64,000 nucleotides of DNA from Adineta vaga (lineage: Eukaryota > Rotifera): assembly GCA_021613535.1 (NCBI GenBank), contig CP075496.1, forward strand, positions 5,022,001 to 5,086,000, given 5' to 3'. Under the pieces are notes generated by a model, which was not told the origin of the DNA, made no database searches, and saw nothing but the letters and a program-made list of their open reading frames with translations. Shown here piece by piece: positions 36,906-48,962 of the stretch (positions are counted from its first letter, which is position 1; each line of letters begins with the position of its first letter). The position numbers and the translations under genes were made by a program.

Positions 36906-39900
36906 TTATTCGTTATTTGGTAGTAATAGTGAAACATTTTTATTCGAACCTTTACGAAATTCCACCTTATCAACACCACCTAGAATAATATTAATTACAT
37001 GTTTATGTTTATCGATTTGTGCTGAAACATATCGTTGAACATCAACTGTAAAGTTTGCTCTAGAAAAACAAAACTAAAATATACTAGAGATCAAACAACA
37101 ACAACATACGATTTGCGTTTGATTTTAGCAAGATGACCAACAAATTCACCGACACGATCCGTTTTTGTATGCATATAAAAGACTAGATCATTATTGGATA
37201 TTAAATGAACAACAATCAACTGTTCTTTGCCTGATGTAATACTTAAACCGACAATATCATTAACTGAAATACCAGTTTTCTTAATATGAAAACTCTTTTT
37301 TGGATCCAATTTATAGAGATATTTATCCGTGAGAACAATAGCACGTTCATCCATTTTAATATGACTATTCAACTAAAGAAATATTTAACATTTAATCATC
37401 GATTTCAATAACATTCATTGGTAAGAAACTATACTTTTATTGCCAATGTTGAGAACAAGACATGATTGAAAGCATCTTTACCACGAAGTTCACTGATTGA
37501 TTTTCGATATTCAAGAGAATGTGCATTTTCTTCTGGCTAAATAAATGTGTATAGATATTATCAACATAATCTTGTTTAATACTCTAAATCGAAGACGAAC
37601 TTACGAGATGTAGATAATCTCCTTTCCATTCTTGTCGTATACTTGATTCAAGAAATGATGGTCGTTGTTGAAGATAATCTCCTGCAAGTAATTTTAATTC
37701 AAATATTGCTCGTTGGTCAGCTGGTATTCGTTGTATAATTTTATATGCACGCCATCTTAGAAAAAAGAAAAGTTCAATAAATAATTATAACTAAAAATTA
37801 ATCTCTATGCTTTTATTTACCGTTGATACATTTGTTTGAGAAGATTATTCATCGGAATAAAACCTGGTTTTGGCGCAGGCCATCGAATATTTTTACCAAG
37901 ATCATGAGTATTTGCAACATTTCTGAAAAAAATATAAATTAAAACATTAACAAAAAAGATTTGATTATCTACTGGAATAGTTCGTTGAGTTTAGTGATAT
38001 AACTTCGTGCACGATATTTTCGATATGCATTTTGTATTTTAATTGCTGATATTTCACGACGAAATAAACGACATTGATGCCATGAACGCGTATACTATAA
38101 AACAAAATCATCATTTCTATTTCATATTTATTCATTTTCATCAAATTACTTTTTGAAGAATAGTAACAATAAATTGCAAACCTTCAGTTCGTTTTTTTTC
38201 CAATTGAAATAATGATATTCTATCAAAAACAAAACAATATAGAATAGAAAATTCCTATCTCTTTTTCAAAACATACGGTTGTTTGATAAATAGTTTTGTT
38301 GTACCATACGCAACATCATTATTTAGATTAAGTTCTTGACAAATATATGCAGCATTTTCTTTCGTAGGTGCTCCACGAGGATATAATCTCGATCGAACAG
38401 CATCGATAATTTTATATCTAAAATATGATAAATTATTTTAAAAATTTTTCAACGATTTTATAATTCTACCTTTGAACAAATCGATCGTATGGTGCTCGAT
38501 GACAAAAACCTAAATTACATTTTATATTTATAATATTAACATAAAAATAAGATCTATTTACCTGCTCGACGTACACGAACATTCTCTAATAAACCAAGAT
38601 AAGCAATTTGATGTTCTACTCGTCTTTGATCAAATAAATTTGCAGATTTCTCATCATTTGGTTTGATACAACGTACATAAAATGGTTGCTAAACATACAT
38701 AGATCAATGAATGTAAATATATTGAAGAAATATTACTTTCGATGAAAGAAGAGTCGATAGACTAATCATTGAATTTCGAAAAATAGTTCCTGCCGTTAAT
38801 GGTCGTCGTGTAACTGACGTAATGCTTTTTTCACCTTCAGGCCACATGGATGAAATAATCGAATTATGACTATGATATAACAAACGCTTGAAATCATCGA
38901 ATAAAGTATCACGATTTTTATCGAGAAAACCATCGACAGAATAAATAACATCACCTACACAAAAATCATAGATCGTTTTCTCAAAGATCAAATCATAAGT
39001 TGAAAATTACCTGCATAATGTCGAATAAGAAATAATTTATTATTATTGATATTTTTCCATGTTTTATCTCCAGGTGCAAGCTAAGAAATCAAATAGTTAA
39101 GATAAAATTAGAAAAAATAAGTATTCTTACTGCCCAACTCGAATAATGTTTATGATTTTTCAATGCTTTATTGATTGAATCGAGAAACATTTCATCAGTT
39201 ATTGTTCCTACAGTTTGACAAGCTTCATCCAGATGTGCTAAAATGCCTGTTCGTGATTGTTCAATTAGATCACAAATGATTTTATTATTGAAATAATCAA
39301 CCTAATTACATTAAAACTATATCAATTCATATGAAAGAAATAATAAGATAACATACATGTTGCCAAGTAATATTTTCTCGTTCATATTCTTCTTGTTCTT
39401 GTTTAAGAACAAGTTCAATAAATAATTGTTGTAATTTTTCATTACAATAATTAATACACATTTGTTCAAAGCTAAATATTCAAATCGAAAAAAAGAAAAT
39501 GATACTTTCTTTCGAAAGAATGAAATTATACCTATTATTTTCAAAGATTTCAAAACCATATATATCCAAAACACCAATTACAAGTGAACTTTGAATAGTA
39601 TGATGTGCTGAATCATTTGCTTCTTTTGATAGAGTTTTATTGATATATTTAATTAACCATTCGAATAAACGTTCGTACAAAGCCTAAATAATCACGAAAA
39701 ACAAACAAATATAAGTATTGTACATATTTGACTAAAATTTAAAATCATGCAAAAAAAAACAGAACACTTGACATGAATAAGTAAATACGTCAAAACAGAG
39801 CATGCGTATATTTCTTGTTTTCGTCTAGAATTTCTTACCAAAATAGTAGAAAAATTGCCTATTGTTTAAGATAGAAAACGGACTTGTTCTCCGATAGAAA

Positions 39901-41251
39901 ATCGCTTACTTTACTCAATGCATCTGCCCATGATGAGCACGTGTGATATTTTGTCGTGCTTGTATAACTTCATTTCGTGCTGCAACAACACGTGAAGTTA
40001 ATGCTGAAGAAATCTTTTCTTCTTCACATGATAATAATTTTGATATCCATGTTAATTGATCATTATTATCATTTGATCGCGTAATAGAACAATGTTCACC
40101 ATCGACATCCGTAAATTTTAAATTACCCTGAATGAAAAGAGAAGACATTTGATTGATTAGGATGAAGCAAAATGATTTACAAGATGAAGAATTGCTGCGA
40201 CTATTTTCCATACTGTTGAGATTTCATCTGGAGTAAAACCAACAACTTTAAAAGCTTGTTTCAGTTGTTGATAATCACGTTTATCATCAATTTTTGCAAC
40301 TCGACAGCAATTTCCTTGATTAATATAATGATAATCTTCCGCTCGAATATTTAAACCATACTCTTGTAAATTACTTTCTCCAAATAATAAATGATAAAAA
40401 GAATGAAAATTTCGTTCACCTAATTGTTGTTTCACAACACGAGATTTTTCCAAAAGATAATGTTGAATTTTTCCACCAATTGGATCAAATTTATAATCAA
40501 AATGTAGATCCATATATTTACCAAATCGACTACTATTATCATTTCGATTGGTTCGACTGTTACCAAATGCTTCGAGAATAACATTCGTTTGAATAAGAAT
40601 ATTACTAATTCTAAACGGACGAATAGTGAGCAATGAATATGAATGAAATGTTTATATTACCGTTGAATTTCGGTTTGATTAGATACATTTGTTACTGCTG
40701 CAATATAGCGAAGAATGATTTTCGAAGCTTCAGTTTTACCAGAACCAGATTCACCTAAGAAAACAATTGTAAACTATTCATTTATTCTACGATATTCAGT
40801 GAGAAGCCAACCTGAGATAACAATACAACTGTTCAATGAACGTTGTTTTAAAGTGCGATAGGCCGCTTCAGCAAGAGCAAAAATATGCGCAGGTCGTTCA
40901 AACATTTCACGTCCTTTGTAACTTTTGATATATTCAGGTCCATAGATAGGTAAATCACGATACGGATTGACACTAACCAATACCTAGATGATTTCAAAAT
41001 AATCAATGTATAGTTTTCGTATAGAAAACTATCGAAACTTACTTCACCAATGTAAGTATAAATTCGACCTTTTTCAAATCTAAATCAATGAGAAAAGGAT
41101 GAAAGCGTTTATTGTTGTGCAAGAGAGAATGACAAACAACATACCGTATTTTAAGATTTCGAATAAATGCATCCATTGTAATTTCGGATAGTAGAACAAA
41201 ATCACCAACACCCATATCGGGTCCTTCATTCTCAATCGAACCTGCTGCCAT
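36906..41251 (-). CDS. MYO1D: Class I unconventional myosin, Myo1D-like
   Basis: About 20 exons read from ATG at 41251 ([10 protein letters not shown]) to the stop at 36906. Motor motifs in order: [48 protein letters not shown]-loop [11 protein letters not shown], switch [27 protein letters not shown], switch [35 protein letters not shown], and [14 protein letters not shown]. One or two IQ-like helices follow near 37980-38100, then a TH1 lipid-binding tail with [17 protein letters not shown] and [13 protein letters not shown]. Pattern and length (about 1,000 aa) match MYO1D/MYO1G, single-headed motors that link membranes to actin. Some exon ends are approximate, especially around 39700-39915 where a longer intron occurs. 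The ATG directly abuts a TTTCAG acceptor. Confidence 0.93.
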
Positions 41252-41388
41252 CTGAAAGAATAAGAAAAGAGTATATGAATAAATCTTTATACATTTATGA
41301 TTGTTATTCAAAAATGATTCATCCTTTGAGACAGGAAAGAAAGAGAGAAAGAAAATGATTTATCACTCTATGTTGACTCATTTTTCAT

Positions 41389-41766
41389 TTATCCTCGAGA
41401 ATTTTTAATAAGATTAGTAAATATTTCTTGTTGTTTTCGTAGCTCTTCTCGATAATATTTTTGCCATTGAGAATTCACATGTTTCCAATGTTGTATATTA
41501 TGTTCACGTAATGTAGTAAAATTATTTTGGTCAATAATACAATCATCATGTTCTTGTTTAAGATTATTTACAAATTCATTTAAACGAGAATTATCTTCAT
41601 TAGGAATATTTTCTATTTGAATATATTGAGAGTGATCATCCATTTGTCGACTAACAGATGCATATTGTCGAATAATTGAATACAATTGTTTTCCATTTGC
41701 TGTAAAACCGTTTAATGAAATCGTTTCTTGTGTTCGTTGAAATGGAAAACGACGATTTTTTGTCAT
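41389..41766 (-). CDS. Unrecognised 125-aa helical protein
   Basis: A single uninterrupted frame of 125 codons starts at ATG 41766 (MTKNRRFPFQRTQETISLNG) and ends at 41389 (IFTNLIKNSRG). It is hydrophilic and predicted helical (e.g. GKQLYSIIRQYASVSRQMDD, WQKYYREELRKQQEIFTNL), with no Cys-based motif, signal peptide or membrane helix. An excellent 3' splice acceptor (TTTTTTTCTAG) lies 5 nt before the ATG on the coding strand. The gene lies in the 670-bp space between DSTYK and the myosin, in the same orientation. No family is recognised; a subunit of a small coiled-coil complex is one possibility. Confidence 0.65.
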   Translation of the reverse strand: MTKNRRFPFQRTQETISLNGFTANGKQLYSIIRQYASVSRQMDDHSQYIQIENIPNEDNSRLNEFVNNLKQEHDDCIIDQNNFTTLREHNIQHWKHVNSQWQKYYREELRKQQEIFTNLIKNSRG

Positions 41767-41921
41767 CTTTTCTAGAAAAAAATGATTAACAAAATACATA
41801 TATATTGCACTTGAATATGTTAAAACAATTCATTTCAATAACAAAATTAATCTGTGAAAAAAATATAGATAAATCATCATATCACAATAAAAAATATTCA
41901 CGAATATAGAAAAATATAAAA

Positions 41922-44900
41922 TTACACAGTAAGAATTGATTTACTAAAAATTTGTTCAAGTTTTTCTTGAACTTCACCTAAATATGGTCGTTGAGATGGT
42001 TGAGAATCCCAACATTTCGTCATAATTTCCCAGCAATCATCTGTAAACATACTTAAACGTTCCGGACGAACACCTTGTTTGACTTTCGACCAAAGAACAT
42101 CTTTCGATGAACACACATCAAAATTATTCGGTAATTTTATACCATTTGAACATATATACCAAAATAAAATACCAAAGGCATAAATATCTACTGTATGATC
42201 ATATTTAGATGTAAATAATTCCGGTGCCATATGAATGGGTGTGCCAACAAGCGAACCACTCATCATAACCTCGGGTTTACAAAAACCGAGGTCAGTTATA
42301 CGTGCATGATTGTCTGCATCCAACTAATATAGAATAAACGATAAATCTTGAGAGACAAGGTAGTTCGATAGACTAAAAGCTCATTCGTAATACTTTCAAG
42401 GAGAATTTTCTTTTTCTTTAACGATAACGAATATACTCGGTATATCTTTGAGATATTAGCACTTCTCATTTCTAACAAGCAGACACTTACCAGCACATTC
42501 TTTAGCTTGATATCTCGATGAACTAATCCTAAACCATGCAAGTAACGTAAACCTTCGATAACATCCAATGCGATACGAATTCTACACAAATCAATTTCTT
42601 TTTCATTGAATGAACAAATTGAAAATCAAATACCTGATTTGAAATGGAAGTTTGTTCTTTAATGCTATATGTAAATCTTTAGCGAGTCGTTCCATTACAA
42701 GTAATACTGGGGTTTGATCACGATAGGTATAATCAATCACAGATCCAATTAACTTCACAACTCGTGGATGTTCAGGAATTCGTCTAGAGAGAAAAAGAAA
42801 CAGACGAATTCTCGATCAAACAATCTATTCAATGAAAAAAACGTTACCTCAAATAATGAAATTCCAAGGCTAAATCATTCCAATGTCGATCATCTGGTGG
42901 CATGACAGATTTTAATACACAAGAACGTTGATTAGCCCAACTTTCGCATTCATAAACTACTCCATATTGTCCACGACCAACTTCTCGACCTTGTTTAGGT
43001 AGATCATATTGAATAAGATCTTTCAATGATGTACTTTCTAATAGATGTCGAGCAATTCTAGGTGTAAAATCTTTTCGTACACGTTGTTGTTTATCTTCTG
43101 TCCATTTCAAACGATCCGAATGTCGATGTTCTAGTTGTTTAAGTAATGTTTCAAAATTATTATGTGACATACGTATACGATCATTCAATTGCGTACAAAC
43201 ACTTTTCGCCAATCTGAAGAGAAGAAAAAAAGAAATCAATGTAAAGAAATTTCTCTATGTGAAAAAAGTTACTTGGCTTCATTCAGATTTTGTAACATAT
43301 TCATGGCTACAGAACGTTTAAATTCCGGATCAATACGTGGACAATTACTCCAACTAAATGTTCGAAAGAGCTTAAGAGAGAATACAATTACATAAAATAA
43401 TAAAAGAAGTAATTGCAAATAAATTACTTCTTTCATTCGATCGATCAATAGTTTAAATAGATTGGAATTCGTTGGTAGAGAGAGTTCACTTGATACGCCG
43501 ATTGAAGTATCTTCAAAATAAACACGAAAAAATTTAACAGGATATTTTTGAATGCAAATCATACTTCTTGTAAAGCTTTGCTTGCTGATGATTGCGTTTC
43601 ATCATCATCCTTGCTAAATTCCAGATTTTGAATACAACGTGTTAATGTTCCAACGTAATCTTGATGTAAAATACTAACTGAACATGAAAGTTTATCGGCT
43701 ATTGCACGATTTAATCGATCAAGAGCAAAATCTTGAATAACACTTGTACATTTTTTTAAATCACGGGCGGTTTTAACGGTTAATTCATCGGTCAATTCAA
43801 TTCCTAAATAAAATCAATAACATAAATTGTGTGTGCGTAATTCGAATTAGGAGATGTATATGTCTCTACATCGTGTACGAAGAAATTCTCGAAATACGAT
43901 ACTTCTCTCTACTTTTGATATCTTTACATACATACACCTGTCAGAACAGAGGAGAAGAAGCAATCAAGTGCATCAATGATGGCTCAACAGAAGAAAAGAA
44001 AAAGATAGTAACCTATCATGAATCGAATCTTCATATAATTACGAATAGAACAGAAAGATAAAGAGAGTGAAATAATGACGTCATATTGTATTACGATTGA
44101 ACTGTACATACCTGATATTTCTAACGAACAAGCTTGATCAACTAATGATTCTTGAATATCATTAACTGCTTGTAAAATTAATTTTTGTATTTCAGCTTGT
44201 CGAGAATTTGTTAGAGCAACTAATGAATCATACAATTCTCGTTCTTTCTCATGTGCATAACTTATTCGTTTTGGTGTAATAAGAATATCTCTAAAGAAAA
44301 CATAACAATCGAAATATAATTTATAGAAAATATGTCTTTGACATTTACCTTGCCATATCAAATGCACTATCATTGAAAAAATCAAGACAAAGTTCATGTG
44401 ATCGTTGTATAATACTCACTGAACGAAGAGAGATTTTCTTTTTTGAAATAATTTCAAAAGTTCTTTACCTGCTCGAATTGTTAATCGATCCACATGTTTT
44501 CGAATATAATTTAAAAACGAAGTAAAATTGCTTAATCCATTATCAATCATATCACTTTCGAATCGAGATAATGCAGTTTCACTTGGTTCACTTGGCTGAT
44601 AACAATGATCTGTTGTCAATATCGATACAAAACCCAGATCACATAATTGTCTGATCGAAAAAAGTTTTCTTTTAGTTGAAAAATATAACAAAATAAATAA
44701 CTACCGAAAAATGTGCACACAGGGTGTTTCACCGACCATTGAAATTGATTCATTTGTTCTACAATTGAAATAGAGTTTCAGAAGAGAAAAGAAAGCTATG
44801 TTGAGATTGTTACAAATCTTTCTGATCCATTCGAATGAATAAAAACGGTTGATTTGGTGCCAATTTATGAAATAATTGTAATTCTTCAATATCATGATCT

Positions 44901-46121
44901 AATAATTTCCCTTGATCAATGATATAAATAAAAATAGGAACAATATTTTCTGTCATTTGCGAATATATTTGTGCAACATTCATCTTTTGATTTGTTGGTG
45001 TAATTAGAATTTGTAAGTTATTACCAAGTAAATCCAAAGGTTTTCGTATTTCTAAAGAAGCCGTTTCATCTTGATCATTATCATCTACATGAGAACTGGC
45101 TTCTTTCTCATCAGTTGCAACAATTGATTCACGAGGAACAGTTAACCATGAAACGGATCGTTGAACACCATTCGTATCAAGAAGTTCAAATGAACCAGAT
45201 ATATTCAAAGTAGTACCTGTAGTTTGATGATGCTAAAAAAAAGAAGAAGAAAATAGCATGTCATGTTTCTTTTTCTGCACTTTCATAGCTCATTGAACAG
45301 TCCTATATAAGATTTATGAACTTATATAAAAGAAAAGATCATGTAATTTAGAGAGTCAGATAGGTTGAGATATGTACAGATGACTAACGATGTCATTATC
45401 CGATTAGTTAGTATGAAGAAAGAGACTAAGAGATTATAAATCATCGACACAAAATGGTGATCATGTTACTAGTGTGCAATGTCTAAATACGTTCGTCTTC
45501 ATTTTATATCGTTAAATGATTTTAACTCATGCGTAGATTTTTAGATTTCTTCATCTTAGAATAATCCGCGCGTGTGAGAAACTTTTTCTTATCACAAGAT
45601 AGAAAGGTCTATATAACTCAACAAATAATTGACCTCACATGTTCTTATTCAGTTCAATAAATTGATTATTCAACTACAATTTTACCTTGATACGAATCAT
45701 GCGTACAACATCATTTTGTTCGATAATAGGTGATTCTGGTAGTAATGGTTCGTTCAAAAATTCATTGACAAAACGAGCTTTTCCATTATAACTTTGCGAA
45801 CAAATGATCAATGCTAGTGTTTTAGAAGATAAAGAATTAATGTATTCACGATCGAACGTCGAAATCTTAATCTCAGAAAATTTGTCTAGAAGTCAAAAGG
45901 AATAAAAAAATAAAATGAAGTTGGAAAACAAAATTTGATATACCAGATGTAAGAATACTTTTATCATCGATTTCACGATAGGCTTTATCAGTGTCTTCCA
46001 ATAATCGTGTGATGTATGAGCAATGTTTTTTATATCGTTTAATAATTTTGGCGAAGTCTTGAGTAAATATAGATGAACTACTATTATGTTGCGTCACTGT
46101 TGTTGCAAATCTATCTGTCAT
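41922..46121 (-). CDS. DSTYK: Dual serine/threonine and tyrosine protein kinase
   Basis: A multi-exon gene from ATG 46121 ([13 protein letters not shown]) to the stop at 41922. The long N-terminal part is helical with DSTYK-like features ([19 protein letters not shown]) and a GTPase-like middle region. The kinase domain occupies about 43100-41922. It has Gly-rich loop [15 protein letters not shown], catalytic Lys in [22 protein letters not shown], catalytic loop [23 protein letters not shown] (DLG instead of DFG, as is normal in DSTYK), and activation segment [20 protein letters not shown] followed by [11 protein letters not shown]. These are diagnostic of DSTYK (RIPK5). Human DSTYK acts in FGF/ERK signalling. 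The start follows a (CTTT)n-rich acceptor by 8 nt. Confidence 0.95.
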
Positions 46122-46131
46122 TGTTTTATCT

Positions 46132-46139
46132 GAAAGAAA

Positions 46140-46171
<32 letters not shown>

Positions 46172-46173
46172 AA
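46132..46173. repeat. (AAAG)n microsatellite next to the DSTYK start
   Basis: About ten AAAG units on the plus strand. On the DSTYK coding strand it reads (CTTT)n and runs directly into CTTTCAG, eight bases before the DSTYK ATG, so it forms the polypyrimidine tract of a splice acceptor. Confidence 0.9.
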
Positions 46174-46337
46174 AACAACAAACAGAGAATGTACGATCGA
46201 ATAAATTTCTACTCAATCAGAGACCAAAATAGAGAAGTTTGAGTAGAATATCAAACACAACATACAGAGATAATATATTTGTATATATACAAATGAAAAT
46301 TTCTTTCTTATTTTGTTTTCTCTCTCACACTTTTTCT

Positions 46338-48159
46338 CTAAGATTCTGGTGTATGTTCAGGAGACATTTGCATATTATTATCATCCGGTTTTGTTATAGA
46401 CGATGAATCATTATTAAGACTTTCAAGTCGTTTTTGTACATCTTTGAGCAAATCAAACTAAAATCAAAAGATTTGATGATGAAATTTTTTTGTTCATTAC
46501 AAAGAAAAGTCAACGACAATAACTTACAATACGACCAACTTTTTCTGTTTGATATGAAGGTAAATTTTCAAAAGGTAAATGATCACAAATGCCTTGTTGA
46601 AATTGATCTCGAGTAGGTAATTGTTGTGGTATATTTAATTTTGGTGTACTACTATTAAACATCCATAATGGTGTACCAGACACTTGCCCAAGACTTTTTT
46701 GTTCATAATTTGTAGCTGCTGCTGCTGCTGCTGCTGTTGCTGTTGTCGAATGTCCTTGATCAGTTGATATTGTTGGTGAAATTGAGTTATTTGTTGAAGA
46801 TGTTTTCATTTGTTTTGGAGTATTTAATTCTTCAATCGGTGTTGGTTTATATGTTTCCAAAGTTGATTTTCGTTTGAGTGAAGGTTTCTTTAGAAGATAC
46901 ATTTCTTCGATAAGATTTTCTTTACTTTGTTGTTTATCAAATGTTGGTAAATTTGAAGATGTGTATGCTTCATCAATGAAACCATCTGGTAATGGAACAT
47001 TAAAACCTGCATAAGAAACAACTTTATCGAAATCATATTCATAACTCTCTTCATTATTTAAATCAGCTTGAGTTTGCATATTATCTTCTAATAATGCGCC
47101 TGGAAAAACATTGTCTTGACCAGTTGGATCGATTGGTTCCGATTTTTTTGTTTCAATAATTTCGCCTTAATGAAAAAAAATAAAGACATTCAAATAAAAT
47201 GATTTCTTTTTCATGCAATACCTTCTTCATTGTCATGAAATACTTGTAAACCAGATTTTTTCACGCGTGCTTCACGTAACCATCCAGGTGGATATCCACA
47301 TCGACGCATATTATAAATATACATTGGAATTTGATTATCACGTAATCCTAATGCTTGTCGTAGTTCATAACCAATCATACCAGGTTGAAAACGTCGAAAA
47401 CGTTCGTCAATAATAACTTGATCATGTAAACTTGATTGATATGAATCTTCATGATAACGACTTGCTGGTTCGTTACTATTTCCATATCCACCACCATTCA
47501 TTTGTGATAGATCATTATAACCACAAGCTTCAGCCATTTGCTCTTGATATTGTTCTCGACTACGACGAATACGTTCACTATCTAATTTCATTGGACAACC
47601 ATGAACACCATGATCTGATGCACCACAATTAAAACATGATGGTTTAGGTCGACGTGCTCGTTGTAACGAAGCATGTTGTTCACTATCAGGTAAAGCAATT
47701 CGATAGACTTGTTCATAATCTGGTATGAACCAACCTTGTTGTATAGCACCAACATTAAATGAAGATAATTCATCACCATTTCTATCAACAAAATAATTGT
47801 CATAATATTCGAGTGGAGCTAATTTTGATACTAATTCTGTTTGTGCTTCAGGTGGAAGATTTGATCGTTGAAGACGCATTTCATCAATAAATTGACGAAA
47901 ACTTCGTTCCAATTGTATCTAAACAAAAAAGAATTAAGATTTATTTTTATCACAAGAAATCCAAAGTCTTTCTTTCCCTCTCTCTCTCTCTGTCAAGATA
48001 ACATGTTTTGTGATGACGTCGATGACAAGATCATAGATCACCTACTTTTTTATCATAATCATGTTTGTCCAATTTAATTGAGCACGTAAATAATGGTGGA
48101 TTATCTGTTGTCGTTCGATTATTGTTGAATATAGAAGGAATATCACCATCGTCGTTCAT
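46338..48159 (-). CDS. ZCCHC8: ZCCHC8, zinc-knuckle PSP-domain protein of the NEXT complex
   Basis: Four exons (48159-48046, 47918-47222, 47165-46528, 46457-46338) give 522 aa. The start is MNDDGDIPSIFNNN. Exon 2 has a CCHC zinc knuckle (SCFNCGASDHGVHGCP) followed by the PSP domain: FRRFQPGMIGYELRQALGL, IPMYIYNMRRCGYPPGW and LREARVKKSGLQVF. This order is diagnostic of ZCCHC8. In vertebrates ZCCHC8 scaffolds MTR4 and RBM7 in the nuclear exosome targeting complex. The C-terminal half is disordered, with an Ala run (GCT repeats near 46715) and Ser/Thr-Pro motifs. The stop lies 217 bp before the DSTYK start on the same strand. Confidence 0.93.
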
Positions 48160-48349
48160 GATTAGTTGTTTTTTAATATCTTCAAAGATAAAATGCTAGA
48201 ATATTTATTAATGTCACTAAAAACTACAAAGAAGAAGAGTAAATACAATCAAACTCTAGTACAACATTTATATGACATAAAATATACGATAAAAAGTTTT
48301 GAAAAATGAGATAAATTTCTGTTTCATTCTGAAATATTTGACGTAAATT

Positions 48350-48962
48350 TCATTGCTTTCGTGGTTGATTAAGAAAACGTTGATCATCATGTTTTGAATG
48401 ACTATGAAAATCATGTTTAGGATGTACACCAGGCTTGTCATGAATATGTTTTACAGATTCTGTTGGAAAAGCCTTTTGAACCTATATTTTCAAAAGAAAA
48501 ATAAAAGTAAGATATTCTGATGACTATTCAAATGAGTTACATACAGGAACAAAAGTTCCAGAGACCATCTGACCAGCAACACGATTTGATAATGCTCTAG
48601 AAATAGATGAATTAGAAATATTTAAAATTAAAAGTTATGTTTGTAGAAACCGTGATTCTTGTGTATCATCTACATCTTCACGACTGTAATTTCCAGTTGA
48701 TCTTTCTTTACTACCATCACTTGTATTATCTCCTGTTATTTCTTCACTAGTCATGCTTTTGTCCTTATCATCACCCTGTGATGTTTGTCGAGGACGCCCT
48801 GCACCAACACGCATGCCACCAACTCTTACTATGAAAAGAAAAAACAAGATTGTTGTCTTCTTATTAAAATTATATTAATAAAATGATTTTACAAGCAGGA
48901 GCATGGCCAGCTTTGAGTTCAGATGAACTAGACGTATCTGTTGATGATGTATAATCCGACAT
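48350..48962 (-). CDS. DAP: Death-associated protein 1 (DAP1) family
   Basis: Four exons (48962-48893, 48828-48651, 48596-48545, 48481-48350) give 143 aa. Both conserved ends of the DAP/DAPL1 family are present: SSELKAGHAPALRVGGMRVG near the N-terminus, matching the KAGHPPAVK-GGMR core, and DDQRFLNQPRKQ at the C-terminus, matching the IQQPRK ending. The middle is Ser/Asp/Glu-rich and longer than in the 102-aa human protein. DAP proteins are small, disordered and proline-rich. Members have been described as autophagy regulators and, in dormant eggs, as ribosome-bound factors whose C-terminus enters the peptide exit tunnel. First gene of the minus-strand series; no strong acceptor precedes its ATG. 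Confidence 0.85.

Noticed and set aside
47213-47632. Plus-strand His/Tyr-rich frames
   Set aside because: Antisense shadows of the ZCCHC8 exon.
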